Below, piece after piece: positions 11,401 through 23,070 of a DNA stretch of 64,000 bases. A model generated the notes under the pieces. It had not been told where the DNA came from. It did not search any database and saw nothing but the letters and a program-made list of their open reading frames with translations. A program made the position numbers and the translations under genes. This DNA is from Parascedosporium putredinis (taxonomy: Eukaryota > Ascomycota > Sordariomycetes > Microascales > Microascaceae), in contig CASHTG010000015.1 in the NCBI GenBank assembly GCA_949357655.1, positions 1,426,001 through 1,490,000 of the forward strand, written 5' to 3'. The number at the start of each line of letters is the position of its first letter. The first letter of the stretch is position 1.

Positions 11401-14400
11401 CCGTCAGTTTTGGCGAGGCCCCACGAAATCACTTTGGTGTGCGACTCTGCCCAAATCTTAAAAAAAGTTGGGTTTGGAGAGTTTGCCGCCGTTGACCGAC
11501 GTTGATTGAACAAACTCTTGCACTGTTTAGGTGATTTCGTTGATGACTTCAGAAACGTGCATTCCAGTGTATGAGAGGATGAGGTGGAAGGGCAGCCGCC
11601 CGAATATGTCAAACGGGGTGAAGAGAGAACCCCTGTAGCCCTAGCCGGCCAGCCAATATCACTGCCCTCATTTACATGCGACCGAGGAGATAATGCCCTT
11701 GTCGAGTGAGAACAGATTCTTCCCATCTCTCTCCCCTTAAGAACTGGATGAACCGTGTTCGTGGGCTTTTTCCGAACAAGTCGAACCAAAGCCGGAATCA
11801 CGAGCGGGCCATATTTGAGGAATATTATGCGTATTTTGGTTCGTGGCGTCCGTATCCCCGTCACAGCTGGAGTGCTTCGGGGCTAGTGTCTCTCGTCCCC
11901 CGTCTTTTGTCTCCCTCCCCATCCCTTTGCCCTGATAGATGCATGTCCTCGTCGAAAAGAGTGCCGTTCGCATTATTAACATCGGCCTCTATATGCCAAA
12001 TTTAGACACTCCCAATCTCCTGTGCGGGATTGGCCTTTGCGACATGCCTCTTTCTCTTGGCTGGAGAGCCCCTTTCTTTCTGGCCCCTCCTTGGGATCTT
12101 GACTGGTGTGATTATGTGGCTGCGAATTCGCGAAGGTCGGGCTACTGCATGATGGCAGATTCTAGATTCAAGCCGTGCTCTCAGCTTCTATGCCACCTTC
12201 TCACTCATTTCGTGTAAAAACTCTTCAACATCCCGTTTGCCCCACGGCCGTTAGATGCCTTGATCTGATATCCGCGTGTTTCATTATATCGACATACATC
12301 TCCATCGCCAGTCAGGGAGTGGCCAGCAATATCACGCATCGCCATAGAGCCAACGGAGGACGAGCCTGTAGCCTTCAACGCTTCCGGGGGTTCTTGTGCC
12401 CGGCGACCCCCGTTTAACCCGCCGCATCAACAGAAAATCCTGAGCCTGGCATTAGTCCTCCATCATCAAATTTGTTTTCTGTCCCCGCCTCCCGTGAGAA
12501 CTTAACTCCGTGAACCGAAGAGGATGCTGCTGAGCAAGCCGACGGGGGAAGGGACATGACGCTGAAAGCCCAGACCTGTGTATTTTTTGCCAGGATGCCC
12601 TCGCTTTCCAGAACTCTCCACACCCCCATTCCCCAGCATTAAGAAGCCACCCCTCCCCCACCACTGGGTAGCCTTTTCATTTTGCAAGATCACTGATGCG
12701 CTGCAATTTGAGACACTGAGCAGTGGGCACGCACCCTCCCCGGTCATCCCACCCCTCCTCCCCACCTGCTCCGTTCACCTCTTTCCTTCCAGAGCCCGCG
12801 AGAGAACCGAGTCCAACTAATTGCGCAAGCTATTCTCAGATCTGCCTGTCAACGACACGAGCAAGCAAGCCCGCACACACCCCTTCAACCCAAGGCTTGG
12901 TTGTCTTATAGGTTATAATATAATAATCCTCAGAATGCCGGTGGGTCAAACCCAGTTTTACCGCTCTTCGAAAGGTTGGAATGGCCCTGCCTCCTCAGTC
13001 GTGCAGATTAAGCACAAAAAGGCATTGCCAGAATTTGGCAGCTCCTTCCCTCGGAAGACTGCCCGAACCCGAATGGGAAGGTTTGACTTTAGTTTCTTGA
13101 TACCTCCACAGATGGACTTGGCCACCCTTTTCTCTCGAATAAGTGTCGCTGTGATCTCTGGCCCGCCCTGCAGGCTTCAGCAGGACCCGAACTTCTTGAC
13201 GTTCATCAAGAGTTGATCGCTTCCTTGAACGAGCGAATTGATCGCTTTCGCGACCGTTCCTTCTCTCTCGTGCCCCGTTTCCGTTTCCCCTTCCACATTC
13301 ATGGCCCTTCCTACCCTTCCCGCCCCTCCCCCAAATCTCACCTTCAATCGCATAGTTTCCTCGCGCTCCCCCTTCCTCAGCGGCCTACTACTACCGCCCA
13401 TTCCGTGCCCACTCCCTACCGTAGCCGTCGCGAGCCCGAGCTCACTGCAGTATTGATCAATGTCTGTCTGTCCATGTCACCTCGCGCCCTAACATGGCAC
13501 GCTTTTGAGGCCATCCCAGACCACTGCCGGTTAATACAGGAAACCCAGACCAAGTAGCCCGAGAGGAAAGATCCGACCACAGTCTCAATGTCACTTCGTC
13601 ATCTCTGGCTAGCGCTCGTGCTCACCCCAGGCCTCCCTCGTGGCCCATCAGGAGTTTCGATTAACGAAGCATGCCCATCCATCCTGCCGATGACACAGGG
13701 AACCTCTCCGCCCATGGAGCACTGGTCTTCGTTTGCGTTCAGTTAATCGGCAAGGTTCTTCCCATTCACACCCCCTTGTCACACCCGATCACCCTCCCTT
13801 TTCCCTACCCCCAATCTTGAGTCGAGACAGGGGTCTGTTCCCGCTGCTCGTGCTAGCGAGTTGACGAGATTCACTGATACACTACTGCTACTAAGTACTT
13901 GGGTGGAAGGCTGCTAGAAAGGGGGGTAGCCCTCTAGTTTTCTCCCCACTCCTCCAGCCTAGGCCATTTCAAAGGGCTTTGCTTGCATCAATACCACCTG
14001 TTTAGTGAGTTGATGTGCCTTCCCTCTTGAAGCTCTTGACCCCTTTTGGCTCCTTAGCTTGCCTCGAGCTGGTATCTCAAGGCCAGGTTCTCTCGATGTA
14101 CTCACCTCCCGTCTTGCATGCTCTTGATCTTCCTTCGCCTACCCTCCCCTTGTCATGCCAGTGGCCTGGCTCACACACTTACTTCGGGAGGCAGGCCCAT
14201 AGTTTGGTTTGGTTTCATTTGGTGATTTGATGGTTGATGCGCGCCGCCATCATCCTGGTTGGTCCAAGTGTCACCACCGCAGACGTCAACAGCACTCGCA
14301 TCCTCCAAGTTGGGTACTGTTTGCCGTGCCGAAAGTGAAGGTCGAGAGAGCAGAACGAGAAGGCCCAAGTCAAGGATCGATACACACACCCACCCTAAAG

Positions 14401-15455
14401 GGAAGAAAGCTGGGGAATAATCTCAGCTGGCCATACTTATTCACGGCAAGGCCCAACCTGTTCATCTGTCCCACCCTTCCTACTGCACTTTTTCTCCTTG
14501 GTCCGAACCACTCTGCACACCTCAAGTTCTAACCCTTGTCGCGGTTTTCTTCTCTTGCACAAGATTTTACATCCTCTCGTCCTCTGTTCCTCGATCCTTG
14601 ACGACAAATCCTGGCACCTTGTGAGAGAACTTCGCTCAGCAGGTCTTAGAAGGGAGTTGGATTTGTCCAGCCCTGTAAAAAGAAAAATTCCGCTGCACTT
14701 TGCCATCATTTGCCTTGGCTCTCTAGTCCCTTAAAACATCCACAAAACGGCGCCTCGACTCGAACTCGTCGCCTCACACCATTCTCAGCTTCGATTGGCG
14801 CGAAATCCCTCCCAAACGCCTTATTACTGCAGGGCCCCGTTTTCTTCTCACGCGCAACAACGACCACCACCCCCTCCCCTCCCTTGGTTACTTGACGTCG
14901 GACAATTTTTATTTCCTCATTTCGAACAGTCTCTCCTGCTGTGATCTTGGTGGTCGGGTAATCGAATTGGGTCATCTTCTCCGGTGGCTTATATGAATGA
15001 GTGGTTGGGGCGCACCGATAGCATTAGAGGCTGGCCATCTCTCACCACCTTGAATAATCCCACACCTCACACCCACCATATTCCTTTATTTCTTGAACTT
15101 TGTCCATCCTGCCCCTCCAGCTCTCAATCCTCCCAGAAATCTGGTTGGTGGTACCGACCTCCATCTCACAAAGAGCTCGTCCCTCCATATAACTAGTGGC
15201 CCTCCCCTCTCCCCTCCCCTCCTTCATCCACTACTACACCAAAGATACACACCGTCGAGCATCCCGCAATGCTTGAACAATAACTACAAACGTTGATCAG
15301 CCAAATACTCTTCTCTTCTCACCATTAACTCCCATCAACCCCTATCAACCCAATAAGTCCTCGCTCAACATCCAACACCCAACACCCAGCACCCAGCACC
15401 CAGCACCCAGCACACATCACCACCAAGAAGTTCCCTGTCACAAGCCCACGTCAAA
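5433..15455. other. Ten-kilobase gene-poor region
   Basis: No coding region could be supported. The longest open frames (191 aa at 10178-10753 and 233 aa at 11163-11864, both minus) have no recognisable motifs, no intron logic and random composition. Homopolymer tracts are frequent, including an A-rich run at 7512-7538 and T-rich runs at 9125-9155 and 10204-10250. A genuine gene fragmented by sequence errors could be hidden here. Confidence 0.45.
15373..15413. repeat. Nearly six tandem copies of a 7-bp unit (CARCACC) in a 5' leader
   Basis: Two CAACACC units are followed by almost four CAGCACC units. The array ends 42 nt before the ATG of the 2EXR gene, so it is probably in its transcribed leader. 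Confidence 0.9.
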
Positions 15456-16550
15456 ATGTCGTCCTTCCCATTTCTCAAGCTCCCCCGGAGATACGCTCCA
15501 TGATATGGGAGTACGCCCTCCCGGAGTCTCGTGTGTTTGAAATCCTCGATGCGCCTAACGCGAAACAAAAACGCCGCCACAGACTGGCCTGATGTTTGCC
15601 AACATCCATCACGAACCTCCTCCGGCGCTGGCGGCCGTGTGCCAGGAATCTAGAGCATTTGTGCTCAGACACTACAAGCCACTCACTCTCTCCTCCACGA
15701 CCAAGTATGTGGATCTCTCAAGGGACATCCTATTACTGGAGCCCTACCTGCTGGTCAAAAGACTACTCCGCACCCTCCACTTCCTTAGCCAGATACCTCT
15801 TGTAAGAGACAACATTGCCCACCTCGCCTTGGGCACGTCTTATGGTATGCACACAGGCATTTGCCATCCTGTGCTCAGTTGGAGGGTTTCCAAGAGCAAT
15901 ATGTCGAAGCTCCTGGCTAGGCTTGCGAAACTCCCAAAGCTAAAGAAGCTCCTCTTTGTGGTGCATCAAGAGTTCCAGTTTGAGTTCGACTTCCGATATA
16001 CCTACTACTATGGCTCCAGCAATATTATGCTACACTCTCCCAACAGCTATAACAACCTCGCCTCAAGCAAGGGGGCTTCGACTCGATGTCACCCTGGACT
16101 CCACCACCGAGCGAATCTTTGTCCCCTCAGTCTCACTCATCCCTTTCGCCAACGCCTCCGCCCTCGACGCAACAACCTCAACTTGATCAAGCATCAACGC
16201 AGTATCGACCGCAACTTGTTCACCAGGCCTACAGGTTTAAGTTCGACATTGAGAGCAATATCAATTATCACTACCCGCGCCGCCCTCACCACAACGAATT
16301 CCTCCATTATCCGCTCGCTATTGACGAGGACCGCGAGGACTATCTTGATAGCCTCAAAGAAAACTTCGAGGAAGACGGCATTTGGTGTGACCCGTGGCCC
16401 ACAAACGACGACTGGAGGCGATTCAAGCGGAGATTCGCAAAGGCGCTATTTGTTACGTACCAGGCCGATAAGGGTGCGGTTGGCGTCACCAAGCCAGCAA
16501 ATCTACCCATATTGGAAGGAGCATCGCTATTGTGGAGGTACACCAAGTAG
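15456..16550 (+). CDS. 2EXR-domain protein, frame broken at several points
   Basis: Fungal 2EXR-family protein of unknown biochemical role. The N-terminus reads MSSFPFLKLP, then in the next frame PEIRSMIWEYALPESRVFEI, which is the diagnostic start of the family. EPPPALAAVCQESRAFVLRHY follows about 45 residues on, the second conserved block. The middle contains YVDLSRDILLL and a leucine-rich stretch (LLARLAKLPKLKKLLFVV). The C-terminal third (LKENFEEDGIWCDPWP, WRRFKRRFAKALFVTYQ) ends at TAG 16548-16550. Four frame changes are needed: in the C-run at 15482-15487 (one C short), the A-run near 15570, the G-run near 16072, and near 16165. No intron is required. The multi-frame continuity of family-like sequence argues for indel errors in one intact gene of roughly 365 aa; a decayed copy of this large family is the alternative. 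Confidence 0.75.
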
Positions 16551-18265
16551 CCCTCAGCCGGACTCACTCGTCAAAAGCGTGAACATTACCCACCCTCTCA
16601 TTTTCATCGCCTTGGAGTTTCCCATCCTTTCATTTTACCGCCCGTCGCCTCCCACCAATTCATCCTTCTTCACCAATGTCGCCCTGGGTGGCGGTACCGG
16701 TTTTCTTGAGCAGCGCTTTACGCCAGCCATTCCTTTCACAAAGTGTCATTTCTTCCCAATCCTTTTTTTTTTTTTAACCTGCACCTCTTTATTGTGTTTT
16801 CCCTCCCTAGTTGGAGAAATGGCGGGGCGCGTATGCGGTAGCATTTTCTTTTGGTTTTGGCGTGCATGTTTTGTTCTATAGGCAAAAGGGCTTCTCAGCA
16901 AGCATAGGCGTTTCCAGGGTTTCCAGGGGGTTGGAGAATGTGGGGAAGGCCCGGATATGACCGGATCTGGTTTTGATACCCCAACATGGATGGAGAAGAT
17001 AATTGTACGACAAGGTGAATTGCCTGTTTCGTCACTTCAGAAAGAGGACTCAATGCGGCTTTCGTCGCTGATTGAAGTCGAACACTCGCTACATAGTAAT
17101 CATTGCAAAGAGATACCATGGTTAATACCTCTCAAATTTACCTTCAATAGCCTCTATCTCCATCGTTTTCGGTTGACATTTTCACGTTGAAAATCACAAT
17201 TTTGCTCGTTCCTCTGTAGCGGAGTTGGCTTGAAGGGAAATTTCATGACATTATCCTGCACGGCATGCAGGGCATTGACGATTTGCCCTTCTCTCTTCAG
17301 CATTCGTTCCAGGTATTAGCAGCCGATCGCTCTGATAGCGTTTCGATCCCCAACGAGCGCACTGGCGATTTGCAGGAGGTCAGGAAAGGGGGCGGGGTGT
17401 GGTTGGAACAGCGACTTCGTAGTGTACGTCCATCTGGATGTGAAGAATAGGAGGACACCCTTGGGGGTGTGGGGGTTGGATTGGGGGTGCGTGTGGGCGT
17501 GCGTGCGGTTCGTCTGTGTCTGGTGGACAGTTGAGGGAAGGCTTTTGGGGGGACCACGATCTTGCCAGCAATACACGCCCGCCATGGAGACTGGCGAAGA
17601 GCGTGTTGATTGGCCTTGAGCTCGGAGAAGGCTAAAAGAGTAAAAGGGGGATCTCGAGACCGAGGAGATGATTTAATGCACCACATGCCCGGGTTTTTAG
17701 CAAGAAGTTGCGCGGGACCCAGCCACAGCGAAAGACTGGTAATGTGCGCTTCCAGCGCATAAGACAGGCCCTGTACTCGAGGGAGGGGAGCTAAGCTGGC
17801 GATCCGGGTGAATCGTCTAGGAGGATCACACAAGTTAAAAATCCAGCAGGCGCGTTTTATGCCGGGTTGGAGAGGCAAAGGGCATCAGTAAAAATAGGGG
17901 TTGAAAAAGAAAAGTTGAAAATCCGGCGCGGCGGGATTCATGGCATGAGATCGAGACTTGTGCAGGGCATATCGGGATCTTTTCAGCAGTGATCCTCTCA
18001 GCGGCGCTGGAGCGATCAGCATGATTCTTGTAGGGGACTCTGAAGACTCGCGGGTTTAGAGTTGTTTTAACTTTCCGCGTAATGCGATTTGGAAAAAACC
18101 GACAGAAAGAGCGACTATCCATCAAGACGATCAGAAGAAGCCACAAAGGTCACGAATTCACGATCTCCGGGTAGACCCAGATTCAGAGCCTACGCCCGTC
18201 AGTTGATTCTCGCCATCACCACAATTACAACTACACAAAGGCATGTAGGTTTGCGAACCGTCGAG
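16551..18265. other. Intergenic region after the 2EXR gene
   Basis: No gene recognised. It contains a T-tract near 16767-16776. A 193-aa minus-strand frame (17297-17878) is rich in Pro/Thr/Arg and lacks any family motif. Confidence 0.5.
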
Positions 18266-18580
18266 ATGTCCCAGCTTCTCCAACAAGCCGTTCAAGGCGG
18301 GCTGGCTTCGCTTCGGGAGGCTTGGGGTTTGATACCCTGGTTCATCCCCTTCTTGACACTATTCTTACATTTGATGGTATGTACTCTATTATTTTCCCTT
18401 GGCCGTCCGTCATTTCGATAAATCCCGAGGCCTCAAGAACGGGACCGCTACGACGCTGTGAAGTTCCAACATTGAGGTTACCATTCCCAGCGATTTTTCG
18501 GAGCCCGTTCCTCTGGCAAAGGAGCAACAGGGGCAGGGGGCGGCCTGGGTTGGCTACTCTCGCATGCTCTGCTCACATGA
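18266..18580 (+). CDS. Possible 66-aa membrane peptide, two exons
   Basis: Not recognised. An ATG in a fair context (GTCGAGATGTC) opens a 37-codon exon with the hydrophobic stretch LIPWFIPFLTLFLHLM preceded by LLQQAVQGGLASLREAW, so an amphipathic helix plus one membrane segment. The exon ends exactly at a GTATGT donor (18377); a CCCAG acceptor at 18490 opens a 30-codon Gly/Ala/Ser-rich second exon ending in TGA. Both exons are multiples of three. The size and build resemble small organellar membrane subunits, but no family could be named. It could equally be a chance frame; expression data would be needed. Confidence 0.28.
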
Positions 18581-21500
18581 AATCGCTGGCCTGGGGTGAA
18601 GCGGGTGGGGGAGTGACGAGGACTTTCCCCACGCGCACGCCCCCAAGGCCCTCGGTGGCAGCCCTTTGTCAAAGCTCGACGTGCGTGGGCTCTCAAATCA
18701 AAATTGTGGTTCTGGTTCCCATTTATCCGCCACTTGTCGAAATTGGGGGTGGAGTTGCGACGGTGGTCCCCAAAATCCGCCAGCGAGCCATTTTAGCGCT
18801 TGGAGAACACGACGCTGATGGTGAGCATTGAATATACAATTTGTATGGGGGAGGGCAAAGAGGCAAAGAGGCATGTGGGCGTAGGACTTTTGGGCATTCG
18901 TCAGTCACGGCGCAAGGCACCTTCCTCGCTCATCATGCGGCCGCTGTGATGCCTAGCGCCGGCTGGTGCTCGATCCAGTGCTTTTGGGGAAACGGGTCAT
19001 GGGAGCTTGTCCAACATTGATCTGTTCAAAACTGTGTAGGCTTGCGATATTACCGCCTGCAGCTTTTTCCGACTGTGGAGCCATTCTCGAGAGGCTGTTT
19101 GAAAGATGGAAAAAGAAGAACAAGACTCTAGTTATTGATCTATTCATTCGAGTTCACTGGTATGGCGCGTGAGGGTTACACTTGAAATGTCGCTCGCCGC
19201 GTGTCTGATGCTGTGGCCGATGTGAGGAGTGAGGGCTTGAGTGGCAGGGGAGGGGAGCCAGCCGGGTGCTGCGTTGGGGAAGGGATGGGCACTGGAACCA
19301 AAATTCAAGGAAGCCGTGCTGATTGCGCAGCGGAGCCCCGAAGTCATAGGCCCGATAGTATGGGCAGAAGAACTTATCCAGTCACGGGGAGAGGAATGAA
19401 GGACGAAATGGATTCCAGCACAGATATCGGCAAGAAGCACGGGCTACTTGGTCGGTGAAGTGCTCCTTCTAGTTCGATATCCGCCATCCGCGGGTGCGGG
19501 ACGCGTCGAGAATGACGACTTCGCGGGCATGACTTCGGGCTCCTCCACTGCCATTACCATCTACGTGTCAACGCAATACAACATTGAACGCCCTCATCCC
19601 ATCTATCCCCTCCGTTGATTAAGGCCACTTCCGATATTCCTAGCTGGACCCAAGGTTGACGCTCTCGGTCATCATCAGGTCAGCTTCGTCAGTGCGACCC
19701 TCAATATGCGTCCGAGGCAGCAGCCAGCTTTCTCGGACCCGATAATGAATCGAAATCTAGCTTGCTCGAAACCTCGGTCCCTTCGTTGTTCCATGCCAGT
19801 TATACGCGAGATCCCGTGAACCAGGTGATCCTAGCCGCACCCGCGCAATACCACCACTTTTTTGAATTTTGAATTTTGCCCTTGGTTCACCATGCGTAAG
19901 CGAGCCAATGTTGGCTGTTCGTATCCGGGCTTCCCTTCGCCTACGCACAGGTGCAATGGCGGCGCGACTGAATACTTCCGATATTGTCTATTTGCTGGAC
20001 AATCTATCAGCCTATCCACAGCCACACCGATCACGCCGTGCACACTTCCCTGTTCAGGAAGGCCACTTTGCCGTCGCCTCTTGGGAACTTTGATCCTCCA
20101 TCTAAAAAGGGATCCGGTCGGTTCGCAGGAGACACAAGGTCAGACGAAGGTGGGAGGGGCGGGCATGGATGGGATGAGTGGCTAGGTTGGGGAGGCAAAC
20201 AGGAACAGAGTCACTCCTTTTACTAGGCAGCGGAGTCATAACTCTCTTGGGGGAAAGGGGGAATCTTCGCCTCGTCTTACCAATTCTTGTTATTTGGTGA
20301 TGGACAGGTGGCACTGGACCGAAGCTATTCACACTTTCTCCATGGGCTTGCCTGCTTCTCTATATTCTGCCCTACACGGGCATCCCCGAGGCCTCCTTCT
20401 GCTGTTTGCTCGATCTTGCTTTGCTATGATTTTTGATTGCTCGTCACCTCCTCCCATGGGCAGGTGAATTTGGCTTTGAGCAGCGGGGCCGAGGACGACG
20501 CCGATATCTGCGCCAACGTAAGAACCCTGGTACACCCTCCCTCCATCAAAGAAAGCTTCAGCGAGTCATCCGGGGCGTCCAAGCCTCCGTCCCTTCAGCG
20601 TTCGCATAGGTCCTGCAGATGGAGCTCGCGTACCTCTCACGACGCATTGCCGACCGAATGCACTGCAATGCAATTCCTATAGTCAAGCTGAAGAATCACA
20701 TCTTACTGTTGCGCGATCTTTTTCCAGGTGATTGTGGGGGAGGGGGAGTGCATACCCCGTTCTGGCTCGACAGACCCCTCTGGACAACAAACACCACATC
20801 TACTCCCCAAGATATTGATTCGATATTCCTACCACGAAAGTGGAGAGCAAGAGTACCACTAAGAAGAACATTGGAAACTTTGATGAATTGAAGCCTCCAT
20901 GTTCGATCCCGGTTCTGTGATGGCACCCATCCCCGACATTTCGCACCAATACGAAAATTTCAATCTCACAGGGCTTGATCTAAATACAGAACTCGGTGCG
21001 GCACTTCATTTATCTACTGGCATTCCATCATTCCACGCCTTCATATCTGCTGAAGATCTCATCACCCTCCGTACGCCATCCCTTCGGCTGATAAGGGCCT
21101 ACCGGGATGTGGTTCCCTCGTCTCGGCTAGCGAAAGGGTGCTGCTGCGCTTCCTGTCCCTTTCCCTCGCTTCACATGGCGGGTTCCACATTGCTCAATGA
21201 CGAGAACTCGGAAGGCAGCGAGAATTTGTACCCTTTCTTCTAAACTTGATCGAATCAGGGCAATGTCACCGAGGCCTAGGGGGCATCGACTTGAACAACG
21301 ACCGAGGCACCATTTGCGTCGTAAATTAATTCATCAACGGAGAGATGCGCTTTCATCGGAGACGCTTGGCGAGCCCGGTGTCCAGGCCACGCTAGGCCAG
21401 GAAGAGCTAACACTGAGCAACGGAGATGGTTGGGCCGTCGTGCAGGGCTCCTGGCCCGGTCGGGTCGCGTCAACGCCGCGAACGAGGGTCCCCGGCGCAT

Positions 21501-22247
21501 TTGGCCTGGCCCCTGCTTATCCACCACCATCGCGCAATTGACCAGATGCCAAACACGCCGCGTTTCCCGCTTAATCACACGAAGTACACTAGCCGTTGAC
21601 CATATCGCATGCCCTCCACGGAGCCAGGGGGTTCAAGAGCCATCTGATGTTTGTCCGACCATGCAAACCAAATTGTGCTTCGGGTGAAAGGGAGGGGCAT
21701 TGAACTTCCAATTTTATTTAATCCCCGAAACATCTCAAAAGGGATCCTTGAGAGACTTTGTGTGTCCGAAAATCACAGGTAACAGAGAGAGAGTGTGTGA
21801 GAGAGAGGGGTGCCATGCTAAAAATCGATTGAAGCATTGACCAGGAACCGATCCAGATGCCACGAGAGTCCACCAATAACGTACAGGGAATCGTACCCGA
21901 AAGCATCTTTGGCCGGCCAGATCCCTGTCTAACACGCGGCGGCCAGCCATGGCGTCCACGAGAGCTCCGTTGTGATCCGATGCAACTTTGACGACATAAT
22001 CACCGGGAACCCCCAACAACAACATGCCCGCCAGGAACCAGAATGGAGAAGTGCACGTGTATGTACAAGGAAGACCATGTATGGGCAAAATTGAACAAGA
22101 TGAAGGGACAGGTACTGTCCCTGTGAAAATAAACTAGCCCGACGTGGGAGAAGAACAGTTGGATGGGGAATAGGCTAAGGAAAGAAACGAGGCTGCAATC
22201 GCCGAGGTGCTCTCGGCGACGTCTGCCTTTCACAAAGTTGGGTCTAG
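18581..22247. other. Intergenic region, no gene supported
   Basis: Frames are short. A 114-aa frame at 20899-21243 has somewhat protein-like composition but no recognisable domain or intron context. The right end is the 3' flank of the minus-strand secreted-protein gene. Confidence 0.45.
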
Positions 22248-23070
22248 CTACTCGTCCGCACGCCAGGCTACCAGTCCAACGGGGTAGGTGATAGCCACGC
22301 TGAATGATTCGCCTAAAAGAAGATATGGTGTAAGCACTCAGAATTCCCGAGTGGTAAACAAGGATAGTCAGGTGGACATGAAGAAAAGCGGCCGTAAACA
22401 CTTACCGTCCCACCAGAAGAGCTCATAGTCCTCGTCGTTGGTATTCTGGACCAACCACTGGCCACCACCGACCCATTCGATGTCGGCATAGCCATCTTCG
22501 TTGATCTCGCCAACTTTGAAAAGGGCGCCCTCATTTGGGCTGTCGGATATGACAAGGCCGCGAGTCCCGTCCTCAGCATCACCGTCAAGGGCAATGTAGA
22601 TATCAGTACCCTCTTCATCTTCGACATCGCCAATGGTGATGCGCACGCTGTCCCTGGGCGGCCGGGCTTCCTCTTCGATATCGAAGACGATACCTCGCTC
22701 TTCGTCGCCAAAGAAGCCTAGCCTACCATCCCGAATGCTCACAGCACCCCCGCTGAAAGGGGTATCGAGAGCTCCGTGGCTGTAATGGTTTTGTCAGAAA
22801 TGATTCAAAGATGGAGTTGGTGCCATTCTCTCTCATTTTTTTCTCACCCCTCTTTCGCGTTTTCTTTCTTGTCCTCCTTTTTCACATTATTTTCTTTTTA
22901 AAAGCCGACGGCCGGCGATACCGGGCGTAAAGAGAGGTTCGGCACGGTGCCAGCGGAACGTACCTAGCAATCCTGAGTTGGTACTGTATTACTTCGGCGC
23001 GTGGTCAAGCGTTTCGGACCCGGCGAGGACGGAGGCGGCAAAAGCGGACACGACCGCGAGAAGCTTCATC
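22248..23070 (-). CDS. Small secreted protein of unknown function
   Basis: Family not recognised. Three exons on the minus strand: 23070-22964, 22779-22406 and 22312-22248, with donors GTACGT and GTAAGT. The start MKLLAVVSAF and the out-of-frame continuation AASVLAG form a typical secretory signal peptide. The mature part reads EVIQYQLRIASHGALDTPFSGG, then an acidic domain (ITIGDVEDEEGTDIYIALDGD, ADIEWVGGGQWLVQNTNDED) and, across the last splice, FWWDGESFSVAITYPVGLVAWRADE. Both splice joins preserve frame, strong support for the model. Exon 1 needs two compensating indels: one fewer T in the T5 run at about 23040, and one extra base near 22995 to pass a TGA. About 180 aa, with no cysteine pattern that would suggest a disulfide-knotted effector. 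Confidence 0.68.

Noticed and set aside
11163..11864. 233-aa minus-strand frame
   Set aside because: No domain, no intron context and random composition; too weak to call a gene.
15373..15413. Short direct repeats considered as a possible CRISPR-like array
   Set aside because: Units are 7 bp without spacers, in a eukaryotic leader; an ordinary minisatellite.
20899..21243. 114-aa plus-strand frame starting MFDPGSVMAPIPDISHQYEN
   Set aside because: Composition is mildly protein-like, but no family, intron or neighbour supports it.
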